DNA of 64,000 nt from an uncultured Latescibacterota bacterium (GCA_951813615.1 OX638377.1:1612001-1676000), one strand, 5' to 3'; numbered from the stretch's first letter, positions 50,717-59,359 are shown. Made by a program: numbers and translations. The notes: generated by a model not told the origin, from the sequence alone.

Positions 50717-51892
50717 TTAAAGGATCGGCAACTCAGCGCTTGCGGGCTTGGATAGCACCTCGTAGCCGCGATCGGTGACGAGCACGTCTTCTTCGAGCAT
50801 ACAGAAAGCGTCAGCGGTGAAGAGTCCGGGTTCGATGGTGAAGACCATCCCCTCTGCTAAAATCACCTCGTTTTCAAAGGCGATAAAGGGCGGTTCGATA
50901 ATCTCCAGCCCCATCGCATGGCCGATGCCCTTGACCTTTGCGGCATAGTCGGCATGGCCCGAGGCGCTCATCGTCGCCTTCGCGGCGTGGACCAGATCGG
51001 CGATGGGGACACCGGGCCGGGTGGCCTCTATCGCCGCCTGCAAACAATCGTAGACGACGCGATAGGCGTCTTGGTGTGCAGCACTAGCCCGTCCCAGCGC
51101 AAACATCCGCGTATAGTCTGACCAGTAGCCCCGATAGACGCCGCCGGCGTCTTGGGTGATCATTTCGCCCGCGGTCAGCACGCGATCAATAGGTCGCCGC
51201 AGGGTGCTATTAGCGACCCGGATGTCGTCGGGTATATACGGAGCGAGGGTAATCGATCCCGGCATTTCGGCACCGCGCCTGAGGTGTTCGACCGCGAGCA
51301 GGCGACAGAGCTCCCGCTCGCTCATCCCCGGTTTGACCTCTTCGAAGAGGACCTGATACGCTGCATCAGTGATGGCCACTGCCTCGCGGATGCGTTCCAC
51401 TTCGGCGCTCGATTTCCGGGCGCGCAACTGCCAACATAGGGCGGACGTATCGACAAAATCAACATTGGGCAGGTTTTGCCGCAACTGGTCGAAATCTTCG
51501 CAAGGCATCCTGAGCGCGACTATCCCGCCGAGTTCGGTGCCAATGCGGCCTTCTTCCAGCCCGAGTTCGTGCACGGCGTCGGTAATGGCATCGACACCCT
51601 GGAGAATATGTTCTAATGGGAAGGTTCGGATGCTTTGTATCCAGGAATCTTCCTCGCACATACAGGCTTCTTGCGGGGGCACAATAAGCAGCGGTTCGCC
51701 CTCCAGCGGCAGCAGGGCGAACATGGCCGTGTACTGGTGCATCCAGCGGTGAGTCACATGGCCCGTAAAGTAGCGGTGATTGGCCTCAGTGGTGACTAGC
51801 ACAGCGTCGATACCGCGCTCCGCCATTAACCCCCTGAGCTTGCTCAGCCGCTGTTGGTATTCTTTGGGGCTGAAATCGATATGGTCACTCAC
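50717..51892 (-). CDS. Xaa-Pro aminopeptidase-like protein (M24 family)
   Basis: A 391-residue cytoplasmic metallohydrolase with the creatinase/aminopeptidase P layout: an N-terminal domain (about 1-150) and a pita-bread C-terminal domain. The metal ligands are present: ITQDAGG and WSDYTR (two Asp), GIGHAMGLE (His), FTIEPGL and MLEEDVLV (two Glu). It may cleave X-Pro peptides or, as in creatinase relatives, a C-N bond in small molecules. The latter would fit the one-carbon genes at 1878-5658, but they are not adjacent. It converges with the sulfatase. Confidence 0.9.
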   Translation of the reverse strand: MSDHIDFSPKEYQQRLSKLRGLMAERGIDAVLVTTEANHRYFTGHVTHRWMHQYTAMFALLPLEGEPLLIVPPQEACMCEEDSWIQSIRTFPLEHILQGVDAITDAVHELGLEEGRIGTELGGIVALRMPCEDFDQLRQNLPNVDFVDTSALCWQLRARKSSAEVERIREAVAITDAAYQVLFEEVKPGMSERELCRLLAVEHLRRGAEMPGSITLAPYIPDDIRVANSTLRRPIDRVLTAGEMITQDAGGVYRGYWSDYTRMFALGRASAAHQDAYRVVYDCLQAAIEATRPGVPIADLVHAAKATMSASGHADYAAKVKGIGHAMGLEIIEPPFIAFENEVILAEGMVFTIEPGLFTADAFCMLEEDVLVTDRGYEVLSKPASAELPIL

Positions 51893-51969
51893 TAATGATT
51901 CTACTCCTACTTAAATTTGGTGAATCACTGAGCGGTGGCGCTGCTGGTGCTATGATTCCGGACCTTACG

Positions 51970-52626
51970 CTAGCCTAGCGAGGAGAGATCGCGAACAAAC
52001 TGAGAGAGGGCACCAAACGCCGGGGATTGGAAATCCCATACTCCTTGTTGAGCGCCTTCACCAACCCTGGCTACGGGGTCCCTCATTGCGGCGAGATAGG
52101 CGTGAGCGAAGGTCTTGTCTTCGTTTTTTGATTGCAGGGCGTTATGGATTTTCAAGCATTCCATGTATTCGTCGGCGCATTCGGTCGCAGCCTCGCCCTC
52201 TACAGAGCGTCGGCAGAGGGTTTCAATAGCCCCGGGTTGGGAGCCGTCGGGCACGATGAACACACCAATTGACGGAGCGGCGTCCGAGAATTCGGCGTGA
52301 GCGGCTGGTGATTCGTAGCCGGCGCTGCGAAGGCTGCCGCAGACGCTATCGAAACTGCCATTCGGGTTGTCATCGGCATCTCGTATAATGCCGATTGAAC
52401 GGAGGGTCGGTCTAGATTGGGCAGCTACCTTTATCGCGATCAAGTTTGGTTTGAAGTTATCCTTGCTGCCAACATCCAATATTTGTATGCCCTGACCATC
52501 GTCCTTGAAACAGTCCTTGATGAGCCTCCCCAACAGGTTCACCTCATCTTTGCCTTCGACAAGCAAAAGTCGGTCTGCCGTTAGCTCGATTTTCGGAAGT
52601 CCGGCTCGACCCGTTGCGATCATCAT
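51970..52626 (-). CDS. TOPRIM-type (DUF3226-like) protein, partner of the AAA ATPase
   Basis: A 218-residue protein. ADRLLLVEGKDEVNLL puts a TOPRIM glutamate at residue 24, and IGIIRDADDNPNG places the D-x-D pair at 83/85. The rest resembles DUF3226. Together these suggest a metal-dependent nuclease-like fold. Its start overlaps the ATPase stop by 4 bases (ATGATGA), so the two are translated together. The layout, an ATPase followed by a TOPRIM protein, is that of OLD/PARIS-type anti-phage pairs, but PARIS uses a different TOPRIM family. The defence role is inference. Confidence 0.75.
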   Translation of the reverse strand: MMIATGRAGLPKIELTADRLLLVEGKDEVNLLGRLIKDCFKDDGQGIQILDVGSKDNFKPNLIAIKVAAQSRPTLRSIGIIRDADDNPNGSFDSVCGSLRSAGYESPAAHAEFSDAAPSIGVFIVPDGSQPGAIETLCRRSVEGEAATECADEYMECLKIHNALQSKNEDKTFAHAYLAAMRDPVARVGEGAQQGVWDFQSPAFGALSQFVRDLSSLG

Positions 52627-53573
52627 CGGACTTCCAAGTTAAGATTCCGCGCACCTTCAAGGGCCTCGCCAGTAAACGTTGCAGCTTTGATGTTTCCCGA
52701 CTCGTTTTCAAAGAGATTGTGTATGGACAAGTCGTCGGGTTCGTCGGCAAAAGCCTCCATTGCCGCATCAATGCACTCGGCGCTGTGAGTCGTGGCCACG
52801 AACTGTACATTCCACTCTCGCATCCAGTCACGTACGCGATCCCAGAGATCCCGCATCACCGAATAGTGAATGCCATTCTCTATTTCGTCGATAAGCACCA
52901 TACCGTTACGGGCGGTGAAGAAACTCAAGTATAGCCTGAATAGCCGGACCACTCCGCCTCCAAGGGCTTGAAGTGGTAGTTGATCGTTAGTAGATGTACT
53001 TGCGGACAGGTAGGATTTTCCCGTCTCGTCAGTCAGTATTTCTATATCCTCGATTTTTGGAAGAATCAGATTTATCGCGCTTGTCAATTCTTGCTTATGC
53101 CCTTTTCTAACCATGACAGAGTAGCGTTGCAGGTACTCATCTGGCGTCTCAAGCTGCCACCTTGTGCCTTCAATAATACAATCTCGATTGTCCGACTCTG
53201 GTCGTGAGCCTCCTTGCACTATCCGGCTTCCTACGCGTTGAATTGAAGAGGCGGACTCTCGCACGACTTGCTCAACGGGATCAAATCTAGCTCCCCATTG
53301 ATACTCCTCTCCATCCTCTACTCCCCGAAGGTCTATAGAACAGTCTGATAATTCTGAAACTGGATTTGTTACTGGATGATAGGATCTTAGGATATTTTTG
53401 TCTTTCAATAACTCGTTCTTATACCTTCCCATGAAGAGCCATATTGCTTCCACAAGCGATGTCTTTCCAATACCGTTGACACCAGTGACCAAGTTTGCAT
53501 GACTCAAGTTTGGTAGGGACAAGCCGTCTATACCACGGTAGTGAATTGCCTCAAAACTTTTGAGATGAATCAT
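52623..53573 (-). CDS. AAA/OLD-like ATPase
   Basis: A 316-residue SMC/ABC-type ATPase. NLVTGVNGIGKTSLVEAIW carries Walker A (residues 31-38). LQALGGGVVRLFRLYL is the ABC signature region. MVLIDEIENGIH is Walker B with the catalytic glutamate, and VATTHSAECI the switch histidine (263). The coiled-coil arm of true SMC or OLD proteins is nearly absent. Together with the TOPRIM gene it probably senses an invader and controls a nuclease. GGAGGAACCTAATG gives a strong ribosome site. The sequence is AT-richer than its surroundings, which points to acquisition. Confidence 0.82.
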   Translation of the reverse strand: MIHLKSFEAIHYRGIDGLSLPNLSHANLVTGVNGIGKTSLVEAIWLFMGRYKNELLKDKNILRSYHPVTNPVSELSDCSIDLRGVEDGEEYQWGARFDPVEQVVRESASSIQRVGSRIVQGGSRPESDNRDCIIEGTRWQLETPDEYLQRYSVMVRKGHKQELTSAINLILPKIEDIEILTDETGKSYLSASTSTNDQLPLQALGGGVVRLFRLYLSFFTARNGMVLIDEIENGIHYSVMRDLWDRVRDWMREWNVQFVATTHSAECIDAAMEAFADEPDDLSIHNLFENESGNIKAATFTGEALEGARNLNLEVR

Positions 53574-53650
53574 TAGGTTCCTCCGCTATTGGAAGCCTGC
53601 GCTAGCGTGCGGTCAATGTCGGCCTGCAGCAGGAATTTCTGGGCGCTCAT
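53573..53650 (-). pseudogene. Possible truncated HEPN partner of the MNT gene
   Basis: A 25-codon frame starts at the ATG at 53650 inside the end of the MNT gene. It reads MSAQKFLLQADIDRTLAQAS and then runs into the ribosome site of the ATPase gene (SNSGGT, stop TAA overlapping its ATG). MNT genes usually overlap a following HEPN gene in this way, and the helical start fits a HEPN N-terminus. Too short for certainty. Confidence 0.4.
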
Positions 53651-54002
53651 ACAGCAGCACTCCTTCGTTAGCAACGCATTCGAGCAGGACTGGCGTCGCC
53701 GACTCAAGTAGAATCAAATTGACCTCGCGGCTCGCCTGCTCGGCGATGTCTGCTAGCACCGCAAAGTAGCGTTCTGGTGGTATACCTGCGACGACCAAGT
53801 CGATATCGGAACGCAGGTGGAAGCCGCTACCTCTGGTCAGTGAGCCAATCAGGTACACGCGCTCGGCACCGTATTCCTCGACTAGGGCTTTGGCGCAGAC
53901 CTGCGCCTGCTTCCGTGCTTGTTGGGCGGCTTGGTCGAGGGCTTCCCGCTCTTGGCGCAGGCGCTTTTGCCAAGCCTCGATGTACGACCTGTAGGCGTCC
54001 AT
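53613..54002 (-). CDS. MNT-type nucleotidyltransferase
   Basis: A 129-residue minimal nucleotidyltransferase. VYLIGSLTRGSGFHLRSDIDLVV gives the G-S motif (53-54) and the metal-binding D-x-D (66/68). A charged helix (WQKRLRQEREALDQAAQQARKQ, 11-32) precedes it. Such proteins act as antitoxins that AMPylate a HEPN RNase toxin, or as that toxin's partner. The expected HEPN gene is not intact; only a possible start remains at 53650-53573. I begin at the ATG at 54002 (MDAYRSYIEAW). There is no clear ribosome site. Confidence 0.8.
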   Translation of the reverse strand: MDAYRSYIEAWQKRLRQEREALDQAAQQARKQAQVCAKALVEEYGAERVYLIGSLTRGSGFHLRSDIDLVVAGIPPERYFAVLADIAEQASREVNLILLESATPVLLECVANEGVLLYERPEIPAAGRH

Positions 54003-54068
54003 AAACGGAAGTATAACGGAAGAGGTAACTAGAAGCCACCGCACAAACGGCGACGAGGTGGCGCTAGC

Positions 54069-55151
54069 CTAAGAAGACCGAGGGAAAAGCGTCCCTTCTA
54101 GCGCCTCCTCGTAGGTTTGCGAACGACCGGAGTGGTCGCCGCCGAGCCAGCGATAGGCCCTAGGATAGAGCGCGAGTGAGCGGTCGGCGAGCGGCAGGTC
54201 GAGCGGCACATTGCCCCACAGCGCCGAGTACTTGGCGGCGATGGCCGCTTCGAGTGATTGCCGCAGGTCGTGGCCGGAGATGTACAGCTCGCCGCCGTTT
54301 TCTAATACATCCAAAAACGACAGCACCGAAGTGCCCATGTAGGAGAAGCGGGGGTATTCGAGTGGGGTATAGGGGCGGTCGGCCTTTATGCGGGCACCCT
54401 GTGCGTCACGGCCTTGGAAAATTTCAGGCGGTCCCCAGTCCCAGCGCACGAGCGCGTCGTCGGTCCACACGTCCACGCCTCGGCTGGGCGTCGGTTGGCC
54501 AAAGACTGAGCAGACGAGACCGTTGCTGAGCAAGAATTGTCCGTTGATGATCAGGCCCTCGTCGTCGTCGCGCGCGAGGGCTTCGGGCGGCGTGCCCCAA
54601 GCGATGACTTGGGTAATCTCGGCCTGGGTGAAGAGCCGCAGGACGGCGATGTGCTGGCAGCCTCCGCCGGAAATCTCGCCGCCCCAACCGTGGACGCTGG
54701 CCCCGCGCAATGAGCCGTACTCGCCAGCATGTAGCCAGCCGGCCGCTTCTTGCACCTCGCCTATCGCCCGTTGCAGGTTGCCGCCGGCAAAGACCACGCC
54801 GCGCGCTTCGCATTCCTCGACCATGGCATCGACATCCGACAGGCGGGCCTCAATGGGTTTGTCGGTGGAGACGCCCTTGACGCCAGCTTGAGCGGCGGCG
54901 ATGACGGCCTCCTTGATGTACTTGCCGGGCAGCACGACGACTGCGATGTCGGGGACGACGTGCCGGAAGAGGTCTTGGGCATCTTGGTAGAGTGCGCGGA
55001 TGCCGAAGCGCTCGCCGACGGCTTGGCGGCGCTTGGGGTTGTATTCGGCGATGGCAACTAGTTCGGTGTTGGGCAGGGTTTGATAGACTTCGGCGTAGTG
55101 CTGGCCGAGGCGACCGCAGCCGATGATGGCGACCGTGTATTTTTCGTCCAT
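54069..55151 (-). CDS. Gfo/Idh/MocA-family oxidoreductase
   Basis: A 360-residue NAD(P)-dependent dehydrogenase. YTVAIIGCGRLGQHYAEVY is the Rossmann loop, and VSTDKPIEARLSDVD carries the lysine motif (DKP in place of EKP). The variant HGWGGEISGGGCQHIAVLRL and the C-terminal LPLADRSLALYPRAYRWLGGD match the dehydrogenase at 736-1827, so they are subfamily relatives. AAAAGGAGTTCC before the ATG at 55151 decides the start. It is the last gene of a minus-strand run with a LamG protein and two enolase-superfamily enzymes, which suggests a shared sugar-acid pathway. Confidence 0.9.
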   Translation of the reverse strand: MDEKYTVAIIGCGRLGQHYAEVYQTLPNTELVAIAEYNPKRRQAVGERFGIRALYQDAQDLFRHVVPDIAVVVLPGKYIKEAVIAAAQAGVKGVSTDKPIEARLSDVDAMVEECEARGVVFAGGNLQRAIGEVQEAAGWLHAGEYGSLRGASVHGWGGEISGGGCQHIAVLRLFTQAEITQVIAWGTPPEALARDDDEGLIINGQFLLSNGLVCSVFGQPTPSRGVDVWTDDALVRWDWGPPEIFQGRDAQGARIKADRPYTPLEYPRFSYMGTSVLSFLDVLENGGELYISGHDLRQSLEAAIAAKYSALWGNVPLDLPLADRSLALYPRAYRWLGGDHSGRSQTYEEALEGTLFPRSS

Positions 55152-55164
55152 GAAGGAACTCCTT

Positions 55165-56853
55165 TTAGGTTGGTGCACCCGCGCGGTAGGTTGCTGCGGC
55201 CCAAGCGGCGCTTTGGGCGACAGGGGATAAATACACCTCGGCGATGGTGCCTTGGAAGCGGGCGCTGCCCCCGGCGATATGGCCGATGGTTACGAGAATG
55301 GATGTCTGTTGCAAGGGATGGTCGCAAGCTGAGCGCGAGGCTGCGAGCGCGCCGTCGATGTAGAGTTGGATGCACGCGCCGTCGTACACCCCGGCGAGGT
55401 GATGGACGCCGGGCGCGAGGGTTTGGTGAGTGGCAATGCTGACTGCGCCGCCGGTGGTATTGACGATGAAACTGGGACCGGGCACGGCCGCGCAGAGTCC
55501 GCCGTTGTGGCCCACGTCGCCGTAGCGCAGGGAGAACGCGCCGTCTGCTCCGAGGGTGTCGTAGCGTTGTACGCGGCCGTGGGCGTGGCTGCCGTCGTGG
55601 TCGCCACGCCAGGGAGCGGTGTAGAAATAGCGTCCGTCGAATGCGCCGGCGTTGTACGCGGTGGTGTGCAGGCCGTCAGTATAGCTGGCGTCGTGAGTGT
55701 CCCAAGCGGCTGGATCGTCAAACGGCGCGGCCGTGTCGTAGCGGAGCCAAGAGCCGTGGAAGACGCTCTCGCCGGGTGCGGCGGCGCGGGTGAAGGGCAC
55801 GTAGTATATGTAGCGTCCGTCGAAGAAGCCGCCGTCAAAGCCGCTGGTCTCCACGGGAACGTGGGTGTCCCAGCTTTGCGGATCGTCAAACGGTGCGGCG
55901 GTGTCGTAGCGCAACATTGTGCTGTTGCCGTAAGAGCAAAAATAGATGTGCCGCCCGTCGAACACGGCACCGACGTTCATCTGCATCCCCAAGGGACGGG
56001 CGTCGTACAGGTCCCAACTTTGCGGGTCGGCGAAATCTCCGGCGACTGCGTAGCGAAGGACGTGGCCGCTGCTGAGCGGCGCGAAGTAGATATGGCGTCC
56101 GTCGAACGCGGCACCGTCGAAACAGGCTGCCTCTGGGTGGAGTTGTTGGGCGTTGAAGACGGCGTAGCTCGTGGGATCCTTCAGGGGTGCGCGGGTGTCG
56201 TAGCGGAGGATGTGGCCGCTGTTCTCGTCGTCCAAACCGCCCGTTGACGACCGGGTATAGCCTGGGCAGAAGTAGAGGTACTGTCCGTCAAAGGCGAGGC
56301 CCTGTCCCGAGTGGGGGAGTTGGGCGTCATGGGCGGCCCAAGCGCGTGGGTCTTTGAAGTCGGTTTGGGTGTCGTAGCGCAAGAGCCGCGAGTGGTGAAC
56401 GGTGCCGTCGTCGCGGGGGTTGAAGTACACATAGCGCCCGTCAAAGGCCCCGCCGTAGAAGCCCGAGGTGTGCAAGCCGTCGGTGTAGCTGGCGTCGTAG
56501 GCGGCCCAAGCGTCTGGGTCTTTGAAGTCGGCTTGGGTGTCGAGGCGGAGGACGCGGCCGTGGACGGAAGTGCGCTCATTCTGGTCGCGGATGGGGCAGA
56601 AGTATACATAGCGGCCGTCGAATACTGCGCCGAAGTAGCCTTGGGTCACCAAGCCGTCGGTGTGGCCGGCGTCATAGGCGGAGAAGGCGTCGAGTGCGGC
56701 GCGGGGCTGCCACTGCGAGACGAGCGGCTGCATGGCTTCGGCGCGGGCGGAGGGACTTTCGACCCAAGCGGCGACTGTCAGCGTTTTGTCGAGGGGACAG
56801 TCGAGCGCGAAGGGGGTGTTGGAGCGGCTGCGATATTCGGGGGTTTCGGCCAT
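55165..56853 (-). CDS. LamG-like domain interrupted by a seven-bladed propeller
   Basis: A 562-residue protein without a clear signal peptide. Residues 1-50 (LDKTLTVAAWVESPSARAEA, MQPLVSQW) look like the first strands of a LamG/concanavalin domain. Residues ~440-562 (THQTLAPGVHHLAGVYDGAC, IQLYIDGALAASR, GTIAEVYLSP) look like the rest. Between them are seven repeats of about 50 residues with the core [A/G]xFDG[R/Q][Y/H]xYF and a following LRYDT..PF.DP..W segment, enough for a seven-bladed propeller. This reads as a propeller inserted into a LamG fold. It probably binds glycans. It starts 11 bases after the enolase-superfamily gene at 56865. Confidence 0.72.
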   Translation of the reverse strand: MAETPEYRSRSNTPFALDCPLDKTLTVAAWVESPSARAEAMQPLVSQWQPRAALDAFSAYDAGHTDGLVTQGYFGAVFDGRYVYFCPIRDQNERTSVHGRVLRLDTQADFKDPDAWAAYDASYTDGLHTSGFYGGAFDGRYVYFNPRDDGTVHHSRLLRYDTQTDFKDPRAWAAHDAQLPHSGQGLAFDGQYLYFCPGYTRSSTGGLDDENSGHILRYDTRAPLKDPTSYAVFNAQQLHPEAACFDGAAFDGRHIYFAPLSSGHVLRYAVAGDFADPQSWDLYDARPLGMQMNVGAVFDGRHIYFCSYGNSTMLRYDTAAPFDDPQSWDTHVPVETSGFDGGFFDGRYIYYVPFTRAAAPGESVFHGSWLRYDTAAPFDDPAAWDTHDASYTDGLHTTAYNAGAFDGRYFYTAPWRGDHDGSHAHGRVQRYDTLGADGAFSLRYGDVGHNGGLCAAVPGPSFIVNTTGGAVSIATHQTLAPGVHHLAGVYDGACIQLYIDGALAASRSACDHPLQQTSILVTIGHIAGGSARFQGTIAEVYLSPVAQSAAWAAATYRAGAPT

Positions 56854-56864
56854 GGCGTTGTATG

Positions 56865-57956
56865 CTAAGGGAAAATGTGGCGTTCGACTAAGTAGCGCTC
56901 GACGCCGTCGCGGTCGAGGGTATAGCCCAAACCCGGCCGGTCGGAGACTAGGAAGCTGCCTTCTTCAAGGACGAATTCTTCGTTGACTAAAGAATGCTGC
57001 CAGGCGATGGGGCCGACCATGTCGTAGGGCTGGGTCAAATGGGGCATGCAGGCGGCCACGTGTAGGCCCATAGCGGCACCTGGACCATAGGCTACGGTTT
57101 GTGACCAGCCGCCTAGCCCCAGCGAATGCGCCAGATGCGAGCGGTGCAGGGTTTCAAAGTGGCTGGCTCCGCCGACAATGACGTAGTCGAGGGCCTCGGC
57201 CTGAAAGCGGTGCAGCATATCGGCCGCGTCGCCGACGTGGTCGCCAATGGGCAGGTCGATGGTGTGGCGCAGGCGGTGCCATTCGGAAAACGTGCCGCCG
57301 TGCGCGCCTTTGGCAATGGGGCTTTCGAGCGAATCCATGCGATGGCCCTGCAGGCGGCGCGCCAGTTCTTGAGCCACCCAGACTTCTTCTAAGCGCCAGC
57401 GAATATCCGGGCGCACCACCATGTCGGGGACCACGCGGTGGATGGCCTCGACTCGGTCGGTGACGTAGCGGATGCGCTCCTCGGGGGTTTGCTCGCGGCT
57501 GGTGATGCACTTCATCTTGTACGCGCGGAAGCCCTGTTCCCACCCCCATTGGGCGTCCTCCGCAGTGTGTTCGGGCGTTTTGTATCCGGTGCATTGGGTG
57601 ACCGGGATGCGGTCGCGCAGCCGTCCGCCCAATAGTTGCCAGATAGGTACGCCCAAGGCTTGGCCGCGCAGGTCGAGTACGGCCTGTTCAAAAGCACTCT
57701 GCATGGGGCCGTTGCCTTGGGCCAAGTTGACTTGGAGGACGTCCTGCCCCAGCCAAGTCTCAAACTGCTGGCGCATAGTGTCCAAGGCGGTAAAGCGCCC
57801 GACTAGCGTCAGGCCGGTCAAGCCCTGATCGGTCTCGACTTCGGCGACGCCGTGCTCGGCGCGCTGGTGCAGGGGCTGGCCGTACACGTCGTCCGACCAC
57901 CACCAGTGGCGCTCGGGCACGTTGACGATGTGGAGAATGATGCGGGTGATTTTCAC
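56865..57956 (-). CDS. Enolase-superfamily dehydratase (glucarate dehydratase-like)
   Basis: A 363-residue enzyme. The capping domain starts MKITRIILHIVNVPERHWWW. RAYKMKCIT carries the K-x-K base. VVRPDIRWRLEE has the first metal Asp, SLESPIAKG the Glu, and IGDHVGDAADM the third acid. SHLAHSLGLGGW and MGLHVAACMPHL supply the later barrel residues. This order fits glucarate/galactarate-type dehydratases, which form a keto-deoxy sugar acid. Substrate identity needs biochemistry. It lies between the LamG protein and another enolase-superfamily gene 11 bases upstream. Confidence 0.88.
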   Translation of the reverse strand: MKITRIILHIVNVPERHWWWSDDVYGQPLHQRAEHGVAEVETDQGLTGLTLVGRFTALDTMRQQFETWLGQDVLQVNLAQGNGPMQSAFEQAVLDLRGQALGVPIWQLLGGRLRDRIPVTQCTGYKTPEHTAEDAQWGWEQGFRAYKMKCITSREQTPEERIRYVTDRVEAIHRVVPDMVVRPDIRWRLEEVWVAQELARRLQGHRMDSLESPIAKGAHGGTFSEWHRLRHTIDLPIGDHVGDAADMLHRFQAEALDYVIVGGASHFETLHRSHLAHSLGLGGWSQTVAYGPGAAMGLHVAACMPHLTQPYDMVGPIAWQHSLVNEEFVLEEGSFLVSDRPGLGYTLDRDGVERYLVERHIFP

Positions 57957-57967
57957 GGGAGCCTCCT

Positions 57968-59224
57968 CTATGCCCAGATGGGCCAGTCGCGTTCTTGGAG
58001 CTTGCGCCAGAGCCTATCGAAGTCCGCGCTGCCGTCGTCTTCGCGCTCAGTGAGGCGGACGCCGGGAGCGAAGGCTTCGTCAACGCCTTGTTTCATTAGG
58101 CGCTCGGCCTGGCGCAGGTTGCGGTAGTAGTGTTCGAGGCCGCCGGGCAGGGTTACGACGGAGAAGTGGCGCGGCCATTGCGGCGCGGGCACGTCGCGGT
58201 AGCGCTCGATTGCGTCCTCGTCTAGTTCTACTCCTAGACCGGGGCCTGTGGGCACCTGCATAAAGCCGCGTTGAACTTGATGCGGCTCGACGATTAGGTC
58301 GTCTTCGTATGTGTGATGGGCCGTTACGCCCGGCAGGGTTGCCGTGTGCATGACCGCGCCGAGGTGGCAGGCGAAGGACGCGGTGATGCCGGTGCCGACG
58401 TATTGCAAGAGGATCGGGGTATTGGCCGCGGCAAAGGCCCAAGAAGCGGCCAGCGCGTTGCGGATGGTCTCGTGGCTACAGAGCGCGCCGTCGAAATCGC
58501 CAGCGCGCAGCCCAAGCCAGGGGCCGGAAGGCTGGCGCGAGGGGCCGTCGAAGATGGTGCTGACGCCGTGGAGGTAGAAGGGAATGCGGATTTCCTGGTG
58601 CAAGCGCCGCCAGCCCTCGATGTCATAGGCGAAGATCGGCTCCTCGATCCCTTTGACTATTGGAATCTGCTCTAGCTGGCGCAGGATGGGCAAAGCTCTT
58701 TCGACGTTGACGAGTGCGCCGTTGAAGTCGAATTCAATGCGGAAGTCGGGCGGGGCTGCTTCCTGCATGGCTTGGGCTTGCTCGACTACGTCGTAGAAGG
58801 CGCGGGCCTTGCATTTCAGCCCGCGATAGCCTCGGGCGGCGGCTTCTTGCACCTCGGCGGCTGAGTCCTCGGGCGACATGCTGGGCATCCACCAACCCAT
58901 GTTCACCCACTCCCGCACCTGTTGGCCCATTAGCTTCCAAGCCGGCAGCCCGAGGTGTTTGCCCATCAGGTCGTAACAGGCCATGTCGAGGTTGAAGCGC
59001 CCGGTGCCCATGACGTGGTCAAAAGGGTTGGTGCCGAGGTAGGCGTCGAGCAAGCTCTGCTCAAAGGGCGGGCCGGGGTTTTCGCCCAAGCCGACTAGGC
59101 CGGTATCGGTGCGGAATTTGTACACGGTTACCTCTTCGGTCATGCCGAAGTGGTGGAAGGCCTTGCGGATGCGATTTTCGTAGGGAAGGCGCAGGGGGAT
59201 GACTGCAATGTCGGTGATTTTCAC
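57968..59224 (-). CDS. Enolase-superfamily (MR/MLE) enzyme
   Basis: A 418-residue enzyme of the same superfamily as its neighbour. I start it at the GTG at 59224 (VKITDIAVIPLRLPY), with GCAGGAGC ending 6 bases upstream; longer ATG starts lack such a site. FRTDTGLVGLGE belongs to the capping domain. GYRGLKCKARAF is the K-x-K region (K-C-K). IEFDFNGALVN gives the first metal Asp, GIEEPIFAYD the Glu, and YLHGVS stands in the third position. RPL-type C-terminal features are present. It heads the minus-strand run 54069-59224. Confidence 0.86.
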   Translation of the reverse strand: MKITDIAVIPLRLPYENRIRKAFHHFGMTEEVTVYKFRTDTGLVGLGENPGPPFEQSLLDAYLGTNPFDHVMGTGRFNLDMACYDLMGKHLGLPAWKLMGQQVREWVNMGWWMPSMSPEDSAAEVQEAAARGYRGLKCKARAFYDVVEQAQAMQEAAPPDFRIEFDFNGALVNVERALPILRQLEQIPIVKGIEEPIFAYDIEGWRRLHQEIRIPFYLHGVSTIFDGPSRQPSGPWLGLRAGDFDGALCSHETIRNALAASWAFAAANTPILLQYVGTGITASFACHLGAVMHTATLPGVTAHHTYEDDLIVEPHQVQRGFMQVPTGPGLGVELDEDAIERYRDVPAPQWPRHFSVVTLPGGLEHYYRNLRQAERLMKQGVDEAFAPGVRLTEREDDGSADFDRLWRKLQERDWPIWA

Positions 59225-59359
59225 GGCGTGGCTCCTGCTGGGCATGGGAGACGATTTTGTGGTCAGAGATATAGGCAATTCAGGCGGGGAATGAAAGCCT
59301 GCAATTTTCCCCATGCCGTGCGCGTTGCTTGGAAGCGGCGGTGCGTCTAACTTCCTGCC

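Noticed and set aside
51968..54071. 10-bp direct repeat cgctagccta at 51968-51977 and 54062-54071 around the AAA/TOPRIM/MNT patch
   Set aside because: It contains the palindrome gctagc and coincides with two TAG stop codons; similar gctagc words recur nearby, so it may be chance rather than a target duplication.
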